From the NCBI GenBank assembly GCA_021413965.1, contig JAIOPI010000021.1, positions 124,001 to 188,000 of the forward strand: 64,000 nucleotides of DNA, written 5' to 3'. Within the stretch, counting starts at the first letter, position 1; the number at the start of each line of letters is the position of its first letter. The notes beneath the pieces are model-generated. The model did not search any database. It saw only the letters and a list, made by a program, of their open reading frames with translations, and was not told where the DNA came from. Source of the stretch: Lentisphaerota bacterium (GTDB lineage Bacteria; Verrucomicrobiota; Kiritimatiellia; UBA8416; JAIOPI01). This document shows positions 1-8,929 of this stretch, in pieces. The position numbers were made by a program, and so were the translations under genes.

Positions 1-87
1 CCACGGCAAATCCTGGATCATCTGGTGCAGACGCCCGCGAGAGTTGATGGCGATATTGGGCATAAAAGATGCTATGATGGTGAATCT

Positions 88-2127
88 ATGAAATCATCCC
101 TGAGGCTTACTGATTCTAGGCGTATTGTTTGGCTGGATCTAGAGGCCGTGCGTGGAGCGTTGGCCAGAAGCGTTCTCAAATTAGCGATTTTGGGTCTGTG
201 CTTTGCGCCAGGAGCATTGCTGGCCGCGACGTTTTACGTCCGCACGGACGGCAATGACGCCAACTCTGGGACTGCGAATTCACCAAGTGGCGCCTGGCGC
301 ACAATTCAAAAGGCAGCCATCTCCATGGCGGCTGGCGACGCCGCGATTGTCGCAAACGGGAACTACCCAGAGACTGTGACGACCGGAGCCAATGGCACAC
401 CGAACAGCAGGATCACATTTCGAGCGCAGAGTACCAATGTCGTCGTGACGTCATTTATCGTGAACAAGGCCTACAACACGATTGAAGGGTTCACGGTCAC
501 CGGGGAATCTCCTTCGATTGACGCGTCCCTGCTTGTTAACACTGGTGGTGACTATGTCAATGTCATCAGCAATGTATTTCAAGGCTCTCGCATCGGCGTA
601 TACCAGCTATATGCCTATATCTACGCGACCAACATAAAGAACATCACAGCTTCAGGGAACAAGTTCCTGAATGGATGGGGACATTCTGTTGTACTCGCGT
701 CGGGTGGGGGGCACGTCATTAGCAACAATGTGTTTTCAAACCCGAATGGCTACGACGCCATTCGGGTGTTCTCGACCAACATAACGATCGTCGCCAACAC
801 GTTCACGAACTGGGAGAGCAAGCCCCTGACATCAGGGCCATTGAAAGTCGGGGCTACATACTATTTCCTGAGCCTTGGTTCCCCCGCCGAGATGGATTGG
901 TCAAATGTCGGGTGTCGGAAGTACTACCAACTGGGGTCGAACTACACGTTTACCGCCACCGGAACAACACCGAAGAGTTGGGGGAATGCGGTAATTGCTT
1001 CGGCCGGTAACCAACTGCTCTATGCTGGCGTCAAGAATCCGCCCCTTGTGGTCGGAAAGAAGTACTATTTCGACTTCATTTATCTTCCTCAATGGGATGA
1101 TTTTTCAAATGTCCAGGATAGTCCCACGAGACTAACTGGCATCGGTAACTGCTGGACGGCGACGGGAACGACCCCCACGGCATGGGGATATGCGGTTCTG
1201 GGAGCAGGGTCAAACATCATCCTGACAAATGGACAATCATTGGTGGTGGGGCAGAAATACTATTTCATCAGCGGTGACGGAAATCCAAATTTCGACAATG
1301 TCGGTGCGCAGCCTCTCTCGTCCTATTTGGCTGGGGAGGCCTACTACTTTACCGCCACCAACACGACGCCCATCAGTTGGGGCGCCGGGACCGTCGTGGA
1401 CAATGCGAATCATCCCGACATCATTCAGTCGTTCCAAAACGGAGCGGTTGGAACCGTGCCGCCAGATTACCCCGCATGGGACTTGGTCTTTGAACGTAAC
1501 CTCGTCGTTGACTGCGGCGTTCAGCTTGGCAACGTTACGGATGATGGCAGCTTCGGAAACATCAAGCGGTGGACGTTCAGGAACAATTTGTTTGTGCGAG
1601 TCTCGAACGCGCTGAACCTTTATGCCCCCGGCTTCAGTTTCTACAATAACACATTTTACAGATGTGCCGCGGTCAGCGGGATGGTGGTCATTTGGGGTGT
1701 TTCGGGCGCGGGAACGGCACGCGACTTGACCGTCTACAACAACATCATCGCGGAGTGCGGGGTTCCGACGCGTGCCAATTCAGGTTGGTATGGGGGCGAC
1801 GCCGCTGCGAATCAAGTCATGGACTACAATCTGGTCGTGGGCACCGGGACGGGGACAACGAAGAGCGGGTTCAATGAAGTGCATGGCATCAATGGGCGCG
1901 ATCCCCTGTTTGTGAATCCCGTGGCTGGCGATTTCCGGCTGCAGGCAAGCAGTCCGTGCAGAGGCACGGCAACTAACCTGAGCAGTCGCTTCACGACTGA
2001 CTTCAACGGAACCAAGCGCGGCACCGTGTGGGATATGGGGGCTTTTGCATTTGTGGGGACAAATGAAGCTCCCGTGATTGGGCCTTCAGCGCCCGAAAAT
2101 GTGCGGCAGGTTGGAGTCACTCCGTAG
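88..2127 (+). CDS. Exported right-handed parallel beta-helix protein
   Basis: A 679-aa secreted protein. The start at 88 is preferred over an upstream in-frame ATG at 25 because GGTGA lies a few bases before it and the hydrophobic signal segment (ending ALLAA, cleavage near residue 46) then sits closer to the N-terminus. The mature protein opens with TFYVRTDGNDANSGT, the usual entry of DUF1565/pectate-lyase-like beta helices (FYV..dG.D.n.GT). It continues with short N/G-rich turns (SNNVFSN, VANTFTN, FRNNLFVR, YNNIIAE) that stack as helix rungs. Residues of about 250-440 hold an insertion of three similar repeats, annotated separately. The end (residues about 600-660) has the DFNGTKRGTVWDMGAF segment common in such proteins. 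There is no C-terminal sorting tail. Substrate unknown; polysaccharide binding or cleavage fits the adjacent exopolysaccharide genes, but no catalytic residues can be assigned. Confidence 0.75.
   Translation: MKSSLRLTDSRRIVWLDLEAVRGALARSVLKLAILGLCFAPGALLAATFYVRTDGNDANSGTANSPSGAWRTIQKAAISMAAGDAAIVANGNYPETVTTGANGTPNSRITFRAQSTNVVVTSFIVNKAYNTIEGFTVTGESPSIDASLLVNTGGDYVNVISNVFQGSRIGVYQLYAYIYATNIKNITASGNKFLNGWGHSVVLASGGGHVISNNVFSNPNGYDAIRVFSTNITIVANTFTNWESKPLTSGPLKVGATYYFLSLGSPAEMDWSNVGCRKYYQLGSNYTFTATGTTPKSWGNAVIASAGNQLLYAGVKNPPLVVGKKYYFDFIYLPQWDDFSNVQDSPTRLTGIGNCWTATGTTPTAWGYAVLGAGSNIILTNGQSLVVGQKYYFISGDGNPNFDNVGAQPLSSYLAGEAYYFTATNTTPISWGAGTVVDNANHPDIIQSFQNGAVGTVPPDYPAWDLVFERNLVVDCGVQLGNVTDDGSFGNIKRWTFRNNLFVRVSNALNLYAPGFSFYNNTFYRCAAVSGMVVIWGVSGAGTARDLTVYNNIIAECGVPTRANSGWYGGDAAANQVMDYNLVVGTGTGTTKSGFNEVHGINGRDPLFVNPVAGDFRLQASSPCRGTATNLSSRFTTDFNGTKRGTVWDMGAFAFVGTNEAPVIGPSAPENVRQVGVTP
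841..1410 (+). repeat. Three tandem VGxxYYF-type protein repeats inside the beta-helix
   Basis: Three diverged copies begin near 844, 1048 and 1240. Each reads roughly VG-x-x-YYF, then D(W/F)SNVG or a close variant, then Y-x-FTATGTTP or similar, then a WG motif. The pattern resembles the repeat seen in phage tail and bacterial surface proteins (VGxxYxI...FTxIGA...GTxFTATG). The copies are diverged at DNA level, so they are not a recent expansion. Confidence 0.65.
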
Positions 2128-2332
2128 TCTGGGGCTGGTGCGCCGGGGCTGCAATCGGATCTCCGGAAGCGCGGGCCCAGGTGGACGGGCTCGCCACGGA
2201 GCGGAAAGCGCGCATTCGACTCTGGAAAAGGTCTGCGGCTACGTGGATCTTGCAAGCATGCCTCGCGCCCTTCTGTTTGAGGGTATCGGGACACCGGCGA
2301 ATTCCTTCAGCGCACGACTTCTGTAGTTTCGC

Positions 2333-3835
2333 ATGCGTACTGACATTTCATCTTCCCGGGGCGATGGGACTTCGAGGCCAAAACTGCTCCGGGGCACAGT
2401 CGTTTTGACCATGGGCCAGATCATAAGCTACGGGTGCTCGTTTGCGCGCAACGTTATTCTGGCGAGGGTATTAACGAAGGCAGACTTCGGTCTCGCGGCC
2501 GTCTTTGGCATGACCGTCTCGCTGTTGGAAGTTGCCGGCCGCATGTCTTTTGGTCAACAAATCATCCAGTCAAAGGATGGCGATCGTCCAGAGTTTCAGG
2601 CAACGTCACAAGCGTTTCAATTCGTCCTGTCGATCGTTGGGTGCGTCCTGATTGTTGGGCTAAGTGCGCTCATGGCGCGGGCATTCAGAATGCCCGACGC
2701 CGTGTATGCGTTTGCGCTCTTGGCGGTGGTGCCGCTGGCTCGCGGGTTTGAGAACCTGGACTACTGCCGGCAGCAGCGTGCACTGAACTACGTTCCGGCA
2801 GTCCTGTGCGAGGTTGTCCCGCAAGCTGTGACGACCTTGGCGGCCTGGCCGCTGGCGGTTTGGTTGGGCGACTACAGTGTCATTGTGTGGCTCATGATCG
2901 GCAAAGCGGGGATGGGATTACTGATGACACGCGGGCTGGCCAAACGCCCCTATCGTTGGGCTTGGGACACGGAGTTCGCCAGGAAAATGTGGTCCTTTGG
3001 CTGGCCTCTGCTGCTAACGGGGCTGCTTGTCTTCGCCAGCCAGCAGGCGGATCAAATGCTAGTGGGCGCATTTTTGTCGTTGGACGAATTGGCGGCCTAC
3101 GCCCTTGCGCTTTCTCTGGTCAGCATCCCGTGGTTCATCTTCGCACAAGTGGGTTCTTCGCTTATGTTGCCGATTCTGTCACGTGCACAGGATGAGCCGG
3201 CCCAGTTTTGCCAACATTATCGTGTCTGTGTCGAGTATGCTGGTGTTGGCGCCGTGATCCTGACGCTTCCCCTCATCGCCGCCGGCGAGCAACTTGTGAC
3301 GCTGTTCTACGGATCCAAGTATGTTGGAGCGGGTAAACTAATGGCGCTGCTTGGGGCGGCGAGTGCCGTGCGCTTTCTGCGATTCGTTCCGGCGGTGGCC
3401 GCGATGGCCCGCGCGGACACGCTGAACCAGTTCTATTCCAATCTGTGGCGGGGCTTTAGTCTGCCACTTGCCGCCATTGTCGTGATTTCCGGCGGTGGGG
3501 TGTCCATGGTTGCGGCTTGTGCGCTTGTGGCCGAACTTGTGGCGGGTGCCGTTTCGGTAATGAGGCTGAGGCGACTTCAGGGCGTGCCCTACCGTGATAC
3601 AGCAGGCGCGGCTGCGTATGTCTTGGGCTTTGTGGCCGCCGGGTTGTCGTTTGTTTGCCTGGGTGCATCCCATTGGGGGTTTTGGCTTGCGTCATCTGGC
3701 ATGCTGGCGATTGTCGGCCTGGCCATCGTCGTGGCGCGGGTGGCATTCCCTGGATTAGCCCGCACGGTTCTGGATGTCATCTTAAGTCATCGGCGGACGG
3801 GGCTTTCGCAGCCCGCAGCAGACACAGTACTGTGA
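2333..3835 (+). CDS. Lipopolysaccharide/exopolysaccharide flippase (Wzx, polysaccharide biosynthesis family)
   Basis: A 500-aa integral membrane protein with about 12-14 hydrophobic segments and the N-terminal pattern of MATE-like oligosaccharide flippases: RGTVVLTMGQIISYG, then NVILARVLTKADFGLAAVF. Members move lipid-linked polysaccharide repeat units across the inner membrane. The length is normal for the family (400-510 aa). The ATG at 2333 has no clear ribosome site; an internal ATG at 2411 would lose about 26 mostly polar residues and is possible. It stands first in a same-strand block with an acetyltransferase, a pyruvyl transferase and an FrhB-like protein, which supports a role in surface polysaccharide export. 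The substrate cannot be predicted. Confidence 0.85.
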   Translation: MRTDISSSRGDGTSRPKLLRGTVVLTMGQIISYGCSFARNVILARVLTKADFGLAAVFGMTVSLLEVAGRMSFGQQIIQSKDGDRPEFQATSQAFQFVLSIVGCVLIVGLSALMARAFRMPDAVYAFALLAVVPLARGFENLDYCRQQRALNYVPAVLCEVVPQAVTTLAAWPLAVWLGDYSVIVWLMIGKAGMGLLMTRGLAKRPYRWAWDTEFARKMWSFGWPLLLTGLLVFASQQADQMLVGAFLSLDELAAYALALSLVSIPWFIFAQVGSSLMLPILSRAQDEPAQFCQHYRVCVEYAGVGAVILTLPLIAAGEQLVTLFYGSKYVGAGKLMALLGAASAVRFLRFVPAVAAMARADTLNQFYSNLWRGFSLPLAAIVVISGGGVSMVAACALVAELVAGAVSVMRLRRLQGVPYRDTAGAAAYVLGFVAAGLSFVCLGASHWGFWLASSGMLAIVGLAIVVARVAFPGLARTVLDVILSHRRTGLSQPAADTVL

Positions 3836-4030
3836 ACTGCGCATAATAGAGGGGTCCCATGTGTCGGTGCAGCCATATCACGCACACCTGGCGGACCTGC
3901 ACGCGATGCAGCCCGTCGTCCCGGATGAAGCTCGGCGTCCAAGTTGACACTCGGTGCTGGGCACAGCAGAGATTGATCATGGAACAGGTAGCCTTCTGAT
4001 GAAGAGCCCTTTGCAGAGCAGCCTCCGGTG

Positions 4031-4786
4031 ATGAACAGAACCACGAACACGCATTCATCATGGGCACCACTGTTTCGGTGCTTGTGTCGAGTCGACCGCA
4101 TTCGTCCGCTGGCGATTCGCACCATCTGTCGCCTGGAGGGCGGTCAGATGTGGTCAAACACGTTTCGGGTACTCATGCGTGACTACTACGGCATCGAAAT
4201 TGGCAGATACAGTTATGGCCCGTTATTGGACCCAGGCCAGCTGCCAGAGGGCACGCGCGTTGGTCACTACTGTTCTCTCGCGGCCGGGGTTTCGGTCTTT
4301 CGCAGAAACCATCCGACTAACCGCTTTTCGCAACATCCGTTCTTCTTCAATTCAGCGGCGGGGGTCTTGCAGGACGATGCGATTCAGGCGAATCGTGATC
4401 ATCCTCTGGGCGTTGGGGACGACGTGTGGATCGGCGCCAACGCGATCATTACCCCGCGGTGTCGGTCCATAGGGATCGGGGCTGTTGTGGCCGCCGGCGC
4501 CGTGGTGACGAAAGATGTGCCTCCGTTTGCCATTGTCGGGGGAGTTCCTGCGCGCCAAATAGGGGAGCGCTTTTCCGTCGAGATTCAGCGCGCTTTGGTA
4601 GAAAGCCGTTGGTGGGAATACCCGCTGGAACGCTTGATCCCCGTTTTGCCGCTCTTTCTTCAAGATGCAGGACTCGTGAATGCTGAACACCTTCGAGAAC
4701 ATCTGCAGTCGCTTCCCCCGTTGGCTCAATCAGTCAGCCCCGCGCACCTTCTTCGTGAGACAGGGACTTCGCCGGGTAAGCAATGA
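4031..4786 (+). CDS. Hexapeptide-repeat acyltransferase (CatB/Xat-like)
   Basis: A 251-aa member of the left-handed beta-helix O-acetyltransferases. The signature is the hexapeptide run in the second half (VGDDVWIGANAIIT, IGIGAVVAAGAVVTKDV) closing with FAIVGGVPARQIG, and RVGHYCSLAAGVSVF with NHP in the middle; the NHPTNR histidine is the likely catalytic base of Xat-type enzymes. It probably acetylates a sugar of the polysaccharide made by this locus using acetyl-CoA. The start is uncertain: ATG 4031 keeps an LEGG segment that I recall from family N-termini, whereas ATG 4148 has a stronger ribosome site (GGAGG, 8 nt) and would give 212 aa. Its stop overlaps the next gene by ATGA, so the two are translationally coupled. 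Confidence 0.85.
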   Translation: MNRTTNTHSSWAPLFRCLCRVDRIRPLAIRTICRLEGGQMWSNTFRVLMRDYYGIEIGRYSYGPLLDPGQLPEGTRVGHYCSLAAGVSVFRRNHPTNRFSQHPFFFNSAAGVLQDDAIQANRDHPLGVGDDVWIGANAIITPRCRSIGIGAVVAAGAVVTKDVPPFAIVGGVPARQIGERFSVEIQRALVESRWWEYPLERLIPVLPLFLQDAGLVNAEHLREHLQSLPPLAQSVSPAHLLRETGTSPGKQ

Positions 4787-6120
4787 AGATTGCGATCATG
4801 GGAACGCCTGTTACTTCGGGCAACCGGGGCGTTCTTGCTTTGGGCGCGTCCCTCATAAACCTGTGTTCGCAAGCGTCTCCCGGGTGCGCGCTGGTGCTGT
4901 TGCTTGGCAACCGCGACAATCAGCCCGCCCCCTTCCGCATGGGAGGGGACACGGTGCTGATACCTGTTGTCAATTATCGGCTGTCGCCGCACTCCCCGTT
5001 GCGCCAACATCTCGTATGGATTCTTCTGATGTCCATGCTGTATCGCTTGATCCCCGCCACCAGCATCAGGGCCTCTATTGCCCGTATAACCCCGTGGATC
5101 GCATCTGTGATCGAGGCGGACTTCGTCGGGGATGTGCGAGGGGGAGACAGTTTCAGCGATATTTACGGAATGAATGGATTTCTACTGGGTTTCCTCGCTG
5201 CGTGGACGGTGGTGTTGGTGAAGGGGACAATGGTGCAATTTCCCCAGACGTATGGGCCCTACAGGCATCCCGTTGCTCGCCGGTTGGCACGGTTTCTCCT
5301 GACGCGTTCATCTGTGATCATCGCCCGCGATCAGGAAAGCCGCGAGATTGCCAAGGAACTGGCGGGCCCGGAGCGACAGGTCCTGATAAGCCCTGACGTC
5401 GCGTTCTCCCTGTTGGCCGCACGGCCGGAATCGATTGATGTAGACCCGCCGTCGCCCCGCGAGGTCCCACCTGGAGTCATCGGGCTCAACGTGAACGGGC
5501 TGATGTTTAACGGTGGCTACACGCGAAGCAACATGTTTGGCCTGACGTTGTCGTATGCCGCTTTCTTGCCTGAGTTGATTCGCGCTATTCTGGCCGTGCA
5601 TCCAGGTGAACTGTGGCTCATCCCGCACACGTACGGGGCGCCTGGTGATGTCGAAAGTGACGATGACGCGTCCCTTAAACTTCTGAGGGATTTGCCCCCC
5701 GATATCCGCAGGCGCGTCCGTCTTGTGGCGGCCACGTACGATCAGCATGAGATCAAGTGGATCATTGGGCAGTGCGATTTCTTCATTGGGTCACGCATGC
5801 ACGCCTGCATCGCCGCGCTTTCTCAGGGCGTGCCCTGTGTGGGGGTTGCCTACAGCAGGAAGTTTGCGGGAGTCTTTGACTCTGTGGGAATGGGGGATTG
5901 GGTGGTCGATGCTCGCTCCTGCACCCTTCCCGACGCGGTAAGCCGGGTGGTGGATCGCTACCTGCAACGTAACGGCATACGGGTGGAGTTGGCCCAGCGC
6001 GCAGATCAGGCTCGGCAGCGCCTTCACGAGGTCTTTAACCATCTCTGCAGCCAGGCCAGTGGCCTGAACGGTGTAGCGGCGGTTCCATGCGCCAGGCATG
6101 TCCCACATCACCCGCGATGA
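4783..6120 (+). CDS. Polysaccharide pyruvyl transferase family protein (WcaK/CsaB-like)
   Basis: A 445-aa protein of the polysaccharide pyruvyl transferase family, which transfers pyruvate from PEP to sugars as a ketal. The N-terminus has a glycine-rich loop (GTPVTSGNRGVLALGASL) and a GGDSFSDIYG motif near residue 125. The C-terminal half has the GSRMHACIAALSQGVPCVG signature with its conserved Arg-Met-His, followed by the YSRKFAG motif. Overlaps of 4 bp with both the acetyltransferase before it and the Fe-S protein after it indicate a tight operon. In related loci such proteins pair with FrhB-like proteins, as here. The acceptor sugar is unknown. Confidence 0.88.
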   Translation: MKIAIMGTPVTSGNRGVLALGASLINLCSQASPGCALVLLLGNRDNQPAPFRMGGDTVLIPVVNYRLSPHSPLRQHLVWILLMSMLYRLIPATSIRASIARITPWIASVIEADFVGDVRGGDSFSDIYGMNGFLLGFLAAWTVVLVKGTMVQFPQTYGPYRHPVARRLARFLLTRSSVIIARDQESREIAKELAGPERQVLISPDVAFSLLAARPESIDVDPPSPREVPPGVIGLNVNGLMFNGGYTRSNMFGLTLSYAAFLPELIRAILAVHPGELWLIPHTYGAPGDVESDDDASLKLLRDLPPDIRRRVRLVAATYDQHEIKWIIGQCDFFIGSRMHACIAALSQGVPCVGVAYSRKFAGVFDSVGMGDWVVDARSCTLPDAVSRVVDRYLQRNGIRVELAQRADQARQRLHEVFNHLCSQASGLNGVAAVPCARHVPHHPR

Positions 6121-7421
6121 TCCGGATTAGAAAACTTGAGGACGTGACGGACTGGCGTATGTGCGTAGGCTGTGGGGCCTGTGCGTACATCTGTCCCGAG
6201 AATCGCGTTCGGTTGGTGGATTTCCCGGATGAGGGGATTCGTCCGACTATTGCGGACGGGGCATGTGGTTCGTGCCGCCTGTGTGTAGATGCCTGCCCTG
6301 CCGTCAACAGCGACTTCCGTGTTGCGGGTCTCGGGCACAGAGCGGGTTCCAGTCCGTCCTTCACCAAGGAGTGGGGCCCAATCGGCGCGATATGGGATGG
6401 GCATGCCGCGGATCCGGGCGTGCGATTTCAAGGGTCATCCGGCGGCGCCCTGACCGCAATCGGCGCCTATTGCCTTGAGGTACTCGGCATGCACGGCGTG
6501 TTGCACACAGCACAAGATCCCGCTGACCCCATTCGCAATCGCACTCGCCTCAGCCGGACGAAGGCGGAGTTGATTGCGGCTACGGGTTCACGGTATTCGC
6601 CGGCGTCTGTTTGCAATGGCCTTGGTCTCGTGGAAGACGCCCCGGCGCCTTGTGTCATCATTGGTAAACCATCCGAAATTGCCGCGGTTCGGAATGCCTG
6701 CAAGATGATGCCCAACCTCGACCGAAAGGTGGGGGTCACGCTATCCTTCTTCTGCGCTGAAAGCCCTTCGACAAGCGGCACGGTCGCGTTACTAAGGACA
6801 CTGAACGTCGATCCCCTATCGCTAGACGATCTGCGTTATCGAGGCCGCGGGTGGCCGGGGTACTTTGCCCCCCGCCGGAAGGGCGAATCGGAGCCGTGCC
6901 GAAGCATGTCGTATCGAGAAAGTTGGGCCTTTCTACAGGCATACCGCCCCTGGTCGGTTCAACTTTGGCCAGATGGGACCGGTGAATCAGCCGACATAAG
7001 TTGTGGCGATCCATGGTACCAGGAGCCGGACGGAAAGAACCCAGGCTCTTCTCTCGTGGTGGCGCGCACGGAGCGTGGCCGCGAGATCGTTGAAGGCGCA
7101 ATGGCGGCGGGCTATTTGGAATTAAGTCCCGCTGAAGATTGGAAGCTTGTCGACTCCCAGTCGGGGTTGTTGGCCAAGAAGGGCGCGGTTTGGGGGCGGC
7201 GTCTGGCCCTGCGCCTGCTTGGCCTTCCGGTCATGCAGGTTGACGGATTGCAGCTGTGGCACTGCTGGAAGCGGCTGCCGCTCAAGGATAAGTTTCGCTC
7301 CACAATAGGAACCGTCCGACGCGTCCTGATTCGCCGGCTATATCGCCCGATGAAGCTGAATGCCGCCAACGGTGTTCTCGTCAAGCCCGCGGTAGTCGGT
7401 GCGGCTCCTGGTCGTCAGTGA
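6117..7421 (+). CDS. FrhB-like Fe-S protein (coenzyme F420 hydrogenase/dehydrogenase beta-subunit family)
   Basis: A 434-aa protein. The ATG at 6117 overlaps the previous stop by ATGA and is preferred over an ATG 30 bp upstream. The N-terminus carries two classical 4Fe-4S motifs, CVGCGACAYICP (residues about 16-27) and CGSCRLCVDACP (about 53-64). The body resembles the FrhB/FpoF C-terminal domain: SGGALTAIGAYCLE, the RNRTRLSRTKAELIAATGSRYSP-type segment, a VIIGKPSEIAAVR motif, and FFCAESPST. In exopolysaccharide clusters this family accompanies pyruvyl transferases, where it presumably performs a flavin- or F420-linked redox step on a sugar or lipid carrier; the reaction is not established. 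The name does not mean that the organism makes F420. Confidence 0.85.
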   Translation: MIRIRKLEDVTDWRMCVGCGACAYICPENRVRLVDFPDEGIRPTIADGACGSCRLCVDACPAVNSDFRVAGLGHRAGSSPSFTKEWGPIGAIWDGHAADPGVRFQGSSGGALTAIGAYCLEVLGMHGVLHTAQDPADPIRNRTRLSRTKAELIAATGSRYSPASVCNGLGLVEDAPAPCVIIGKPSEIAAVRNACKMMPNLDRKVGVTLSFFCAESPSTSGTVALLRTLNVDPLSLDDLRYRGRGWPGYFAPRRKGESEPCRSMSYRESWAFLQAYRPWSVQLWPDGTGESADISCGDPWYQEPDGKNPGSSLVVARTERGREIVEGAMAAGYLELSPAEDWKLVDSQSGLLAKKGAVWGRRLALRLLGLPVMQVDGLQLWHCWKRLPLKDKFRSTIGTVRRVLIRRLYRPMKLNAANGVLVKPAVVGAAPGRQ

Positions 7422-7546
7422 AAGGGCGCGAAGAGGTGCGGATATCTGGTCCACGGCCTCGGCCGTTAGCCTCACATTCCCGCGGGTCCGCCTTTCCGTT
7501 CATCCTCGCAGCTGCCCGGTAGACGGGCCGAGCCACGAGAACGACC

Positions 7547-8116
7547 TTGCAAGCACGCTGGACGTTTGGTGCGAATGATCCTGACGGAATGGGATGGGTA
7601 ACGGCCGTTGCCTACCTCGTGGTGGCCTTGGTTTGCTGGGTTGCGGCAAGTGCGGCGCGCCAATCGCCTGTGCCGTGCAATGGGCGTGCAAGTGGTCTGT
7701 GGGGTGGGGTGGCCATCTTGCTGGCGATTTTGGGGCTCAACAAACAGTTGGATCTTCAAACCCCGTTTACCTGTCTGATGAGTAATCTGGCCCATACCGA
7801 GGGGTGGTATGGGCTGCGATGGGTTCTGAAATGGGGGTTTGTGGGGGGGCTTGGGTTGGTGGGGATCGCGGTCCTGGTTTGGGTTCTTTGGCCCCTGCGG
7901 GAGGCGTGGCGATCGATGGCCCCGCTCGGTCTTGGACTGGTAATTTTGATCTTGTACATCGGCATCCGTGCGTCGCCTATGCAAGGAGCCAATCGCATGC
8001 TGGGAGGAGAAGACCCCCGCGTTGGAGACAAGCGGGATCTGGTCGAACTGAGCGGGTTGTTCCTTGTCGCTGCCGGGGCGGCCGTTGCCGTGCGCACCAT
8101 TCGGGGTGGAAGATAG
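7547..8116 (+). CDS. Small integral membrane protein of unknown function
   Basis: A 189-aa protein with four clear transmembrane segments (about residues 15-35, 50-66, 92-116 and 124-142) and a final hydrophobic stretch near 170-184. No enzymatic motif is recognised. The start is taken as TTG 7547; an in-frame ATG at 7589 (residue 15) lies at the edge of the first membrane segment and is also possible. It follows the polysaccharide block on the same strand after a gap of about 125 bp and may belong to it, but nothing in the sequence gives a role. Confidence 0.6.
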   Translation: MQARWTFGANDPDGMGWVTAVAYLVVALVCWVAASAARQSPVPCNGRASGLWGGVAILLAILGLNKQLDLQTPFTCLMSNLAHTEGWYGLRWVLKWGFVGGLGLVGIAVLVWVLWPLREAWRSMAPLGLGLVILILYIGIRASPMQGANRMLGGEDPRVGDKRDLVELSGLFLVAAGAAVAVRTIRGGR

Positions 8117-8243
8117 CGAATCGCGTTCAGTTTTTTGGATGTCTGGCTTGATTGACGGCTGCGAGCGCGCCAAACTGAGGCGCCTCGGCATCGTTTAGCG
8201 GGAATCTCCGTCGGAACATTGCCGGGCGTTGAAGGAGGCGTTG

Positions 8244-8837
8244 ATGAGGATTCTGCATGCAGCGGCATGGCTTGCGGTTTTGGGCGGAGGCCTGTTGGCG
8301 ATGGTCAGCCTCGCCGATCCACAGGACCTGTTGCGATCGGAGGTTCAACGTTTGAATGGCGCTTTGGAGGGCGATCCCGCCAACAGCCTTTCGGTTTCCG
8401 GAGAAATCGTGACCGATGCGTTTCTCGCGGGACTCCCCGACCTTCCAGATGTCAAATCCCTGACGCTGCGGGCAACGAGCGTGACAGATGATGGGCTGGC
8501 CTTTCTGGCCAAACTCCCAAAACTGGAAGTCCTCGACCTGTCGGACAGCAGCAGGCTGACCAATGGCGGACTGCGACACCTGGAGCGCTTGCGGGGCCTG
8601 AAGCAGGTGAAGATTACGGGTACCGCCATGAATCGCGATGGCGCGAGCCACCTCTCTGGGCTGCCAGACCTGCGCGCAGTCTATGTGAGCGATGCCAGCG
8701 GGTGGGAAGAGGTCTTCGCCCGGGCGGGCAATGCGCAGGTGAAGGTTCTCGCCGCGAGAGGCGGGGCGCCGTTGGTTGACAAGCCAGCGCCCCCGAAGCC
8801 AATGGCCCCTGGCGGACTAAGGCTCATCAGCCAATAG
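8244..8837 (+). CDS. Exported leucine-rich-repeat protein
   Basis: A 197-aa protein. The start at ATG 8244 is fixed by an AAGGAGG ribosome site 5 nt upstream (8232-8238). An N-terminal signal segment (RILHAAAWLAVLGGGLLAMVSLA) precedes about four leucine-rich repeats of the ribonuclease-inhibitor type: PDVKSLTLRATSVTDDGLAFLAKLP, then KLEVLDLSDSSRLTNGGLRHL, then GLKQVKITGTAMNRDGASHL, then DLRAVYVSDA. The C-terminus is proline-rich (KPAPPKPMAPGG). Such small LRR proteins are frequent in planctomycetes and verrucomicrobia and likely mediate protein contacts in the envelope. The partner is unknown. A strong terminator follows. Confidence 0.75.
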   Translation: MRILHAAAWLAVLGGGLLAMVSLADPQDLLRSEVQRLNGALEGDPANSLSVSGEIVTDAFLAGLPDLPDVKSLTLRATSVTDDGLAFLAKLPKLEVLDLSDSSRLTNGGLRHLERLRGLKQVKITGTAMNRDGASHLSGLPDLRAVYVSDASGWEEVFARAGNAQVKVLAARGGAPLVDKPAPPKPMAPGGLRLISQ

Positions 8838-8865
8838 TTCGCCAACATCATCCCCCTAAGCAGAA

Positions 8866-8909
8866 CGGCGGTCGCGTTGGTTTGGCAACGCGACCGCCGT
8901 TTGTTTTTT
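8866..8909 (+). terminator. Rho-independent terminator
   Basis: A perfect 14-bp stem (CGGCGGTCGCGTTG at 8866-8879 and its complement at 8886-8899) encloses a 6-nt loop and is followed by TTTGTTTTTT. It ends the plus-strand LRR gene. The convergent minus-strand gene stops at 8930, so the hairpin may also act on that transcript, although its other flank is not T-rich. Confidence 0.9.
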
Positions 8910-8929
8910 CAATGACTGCTGGCCAATGA

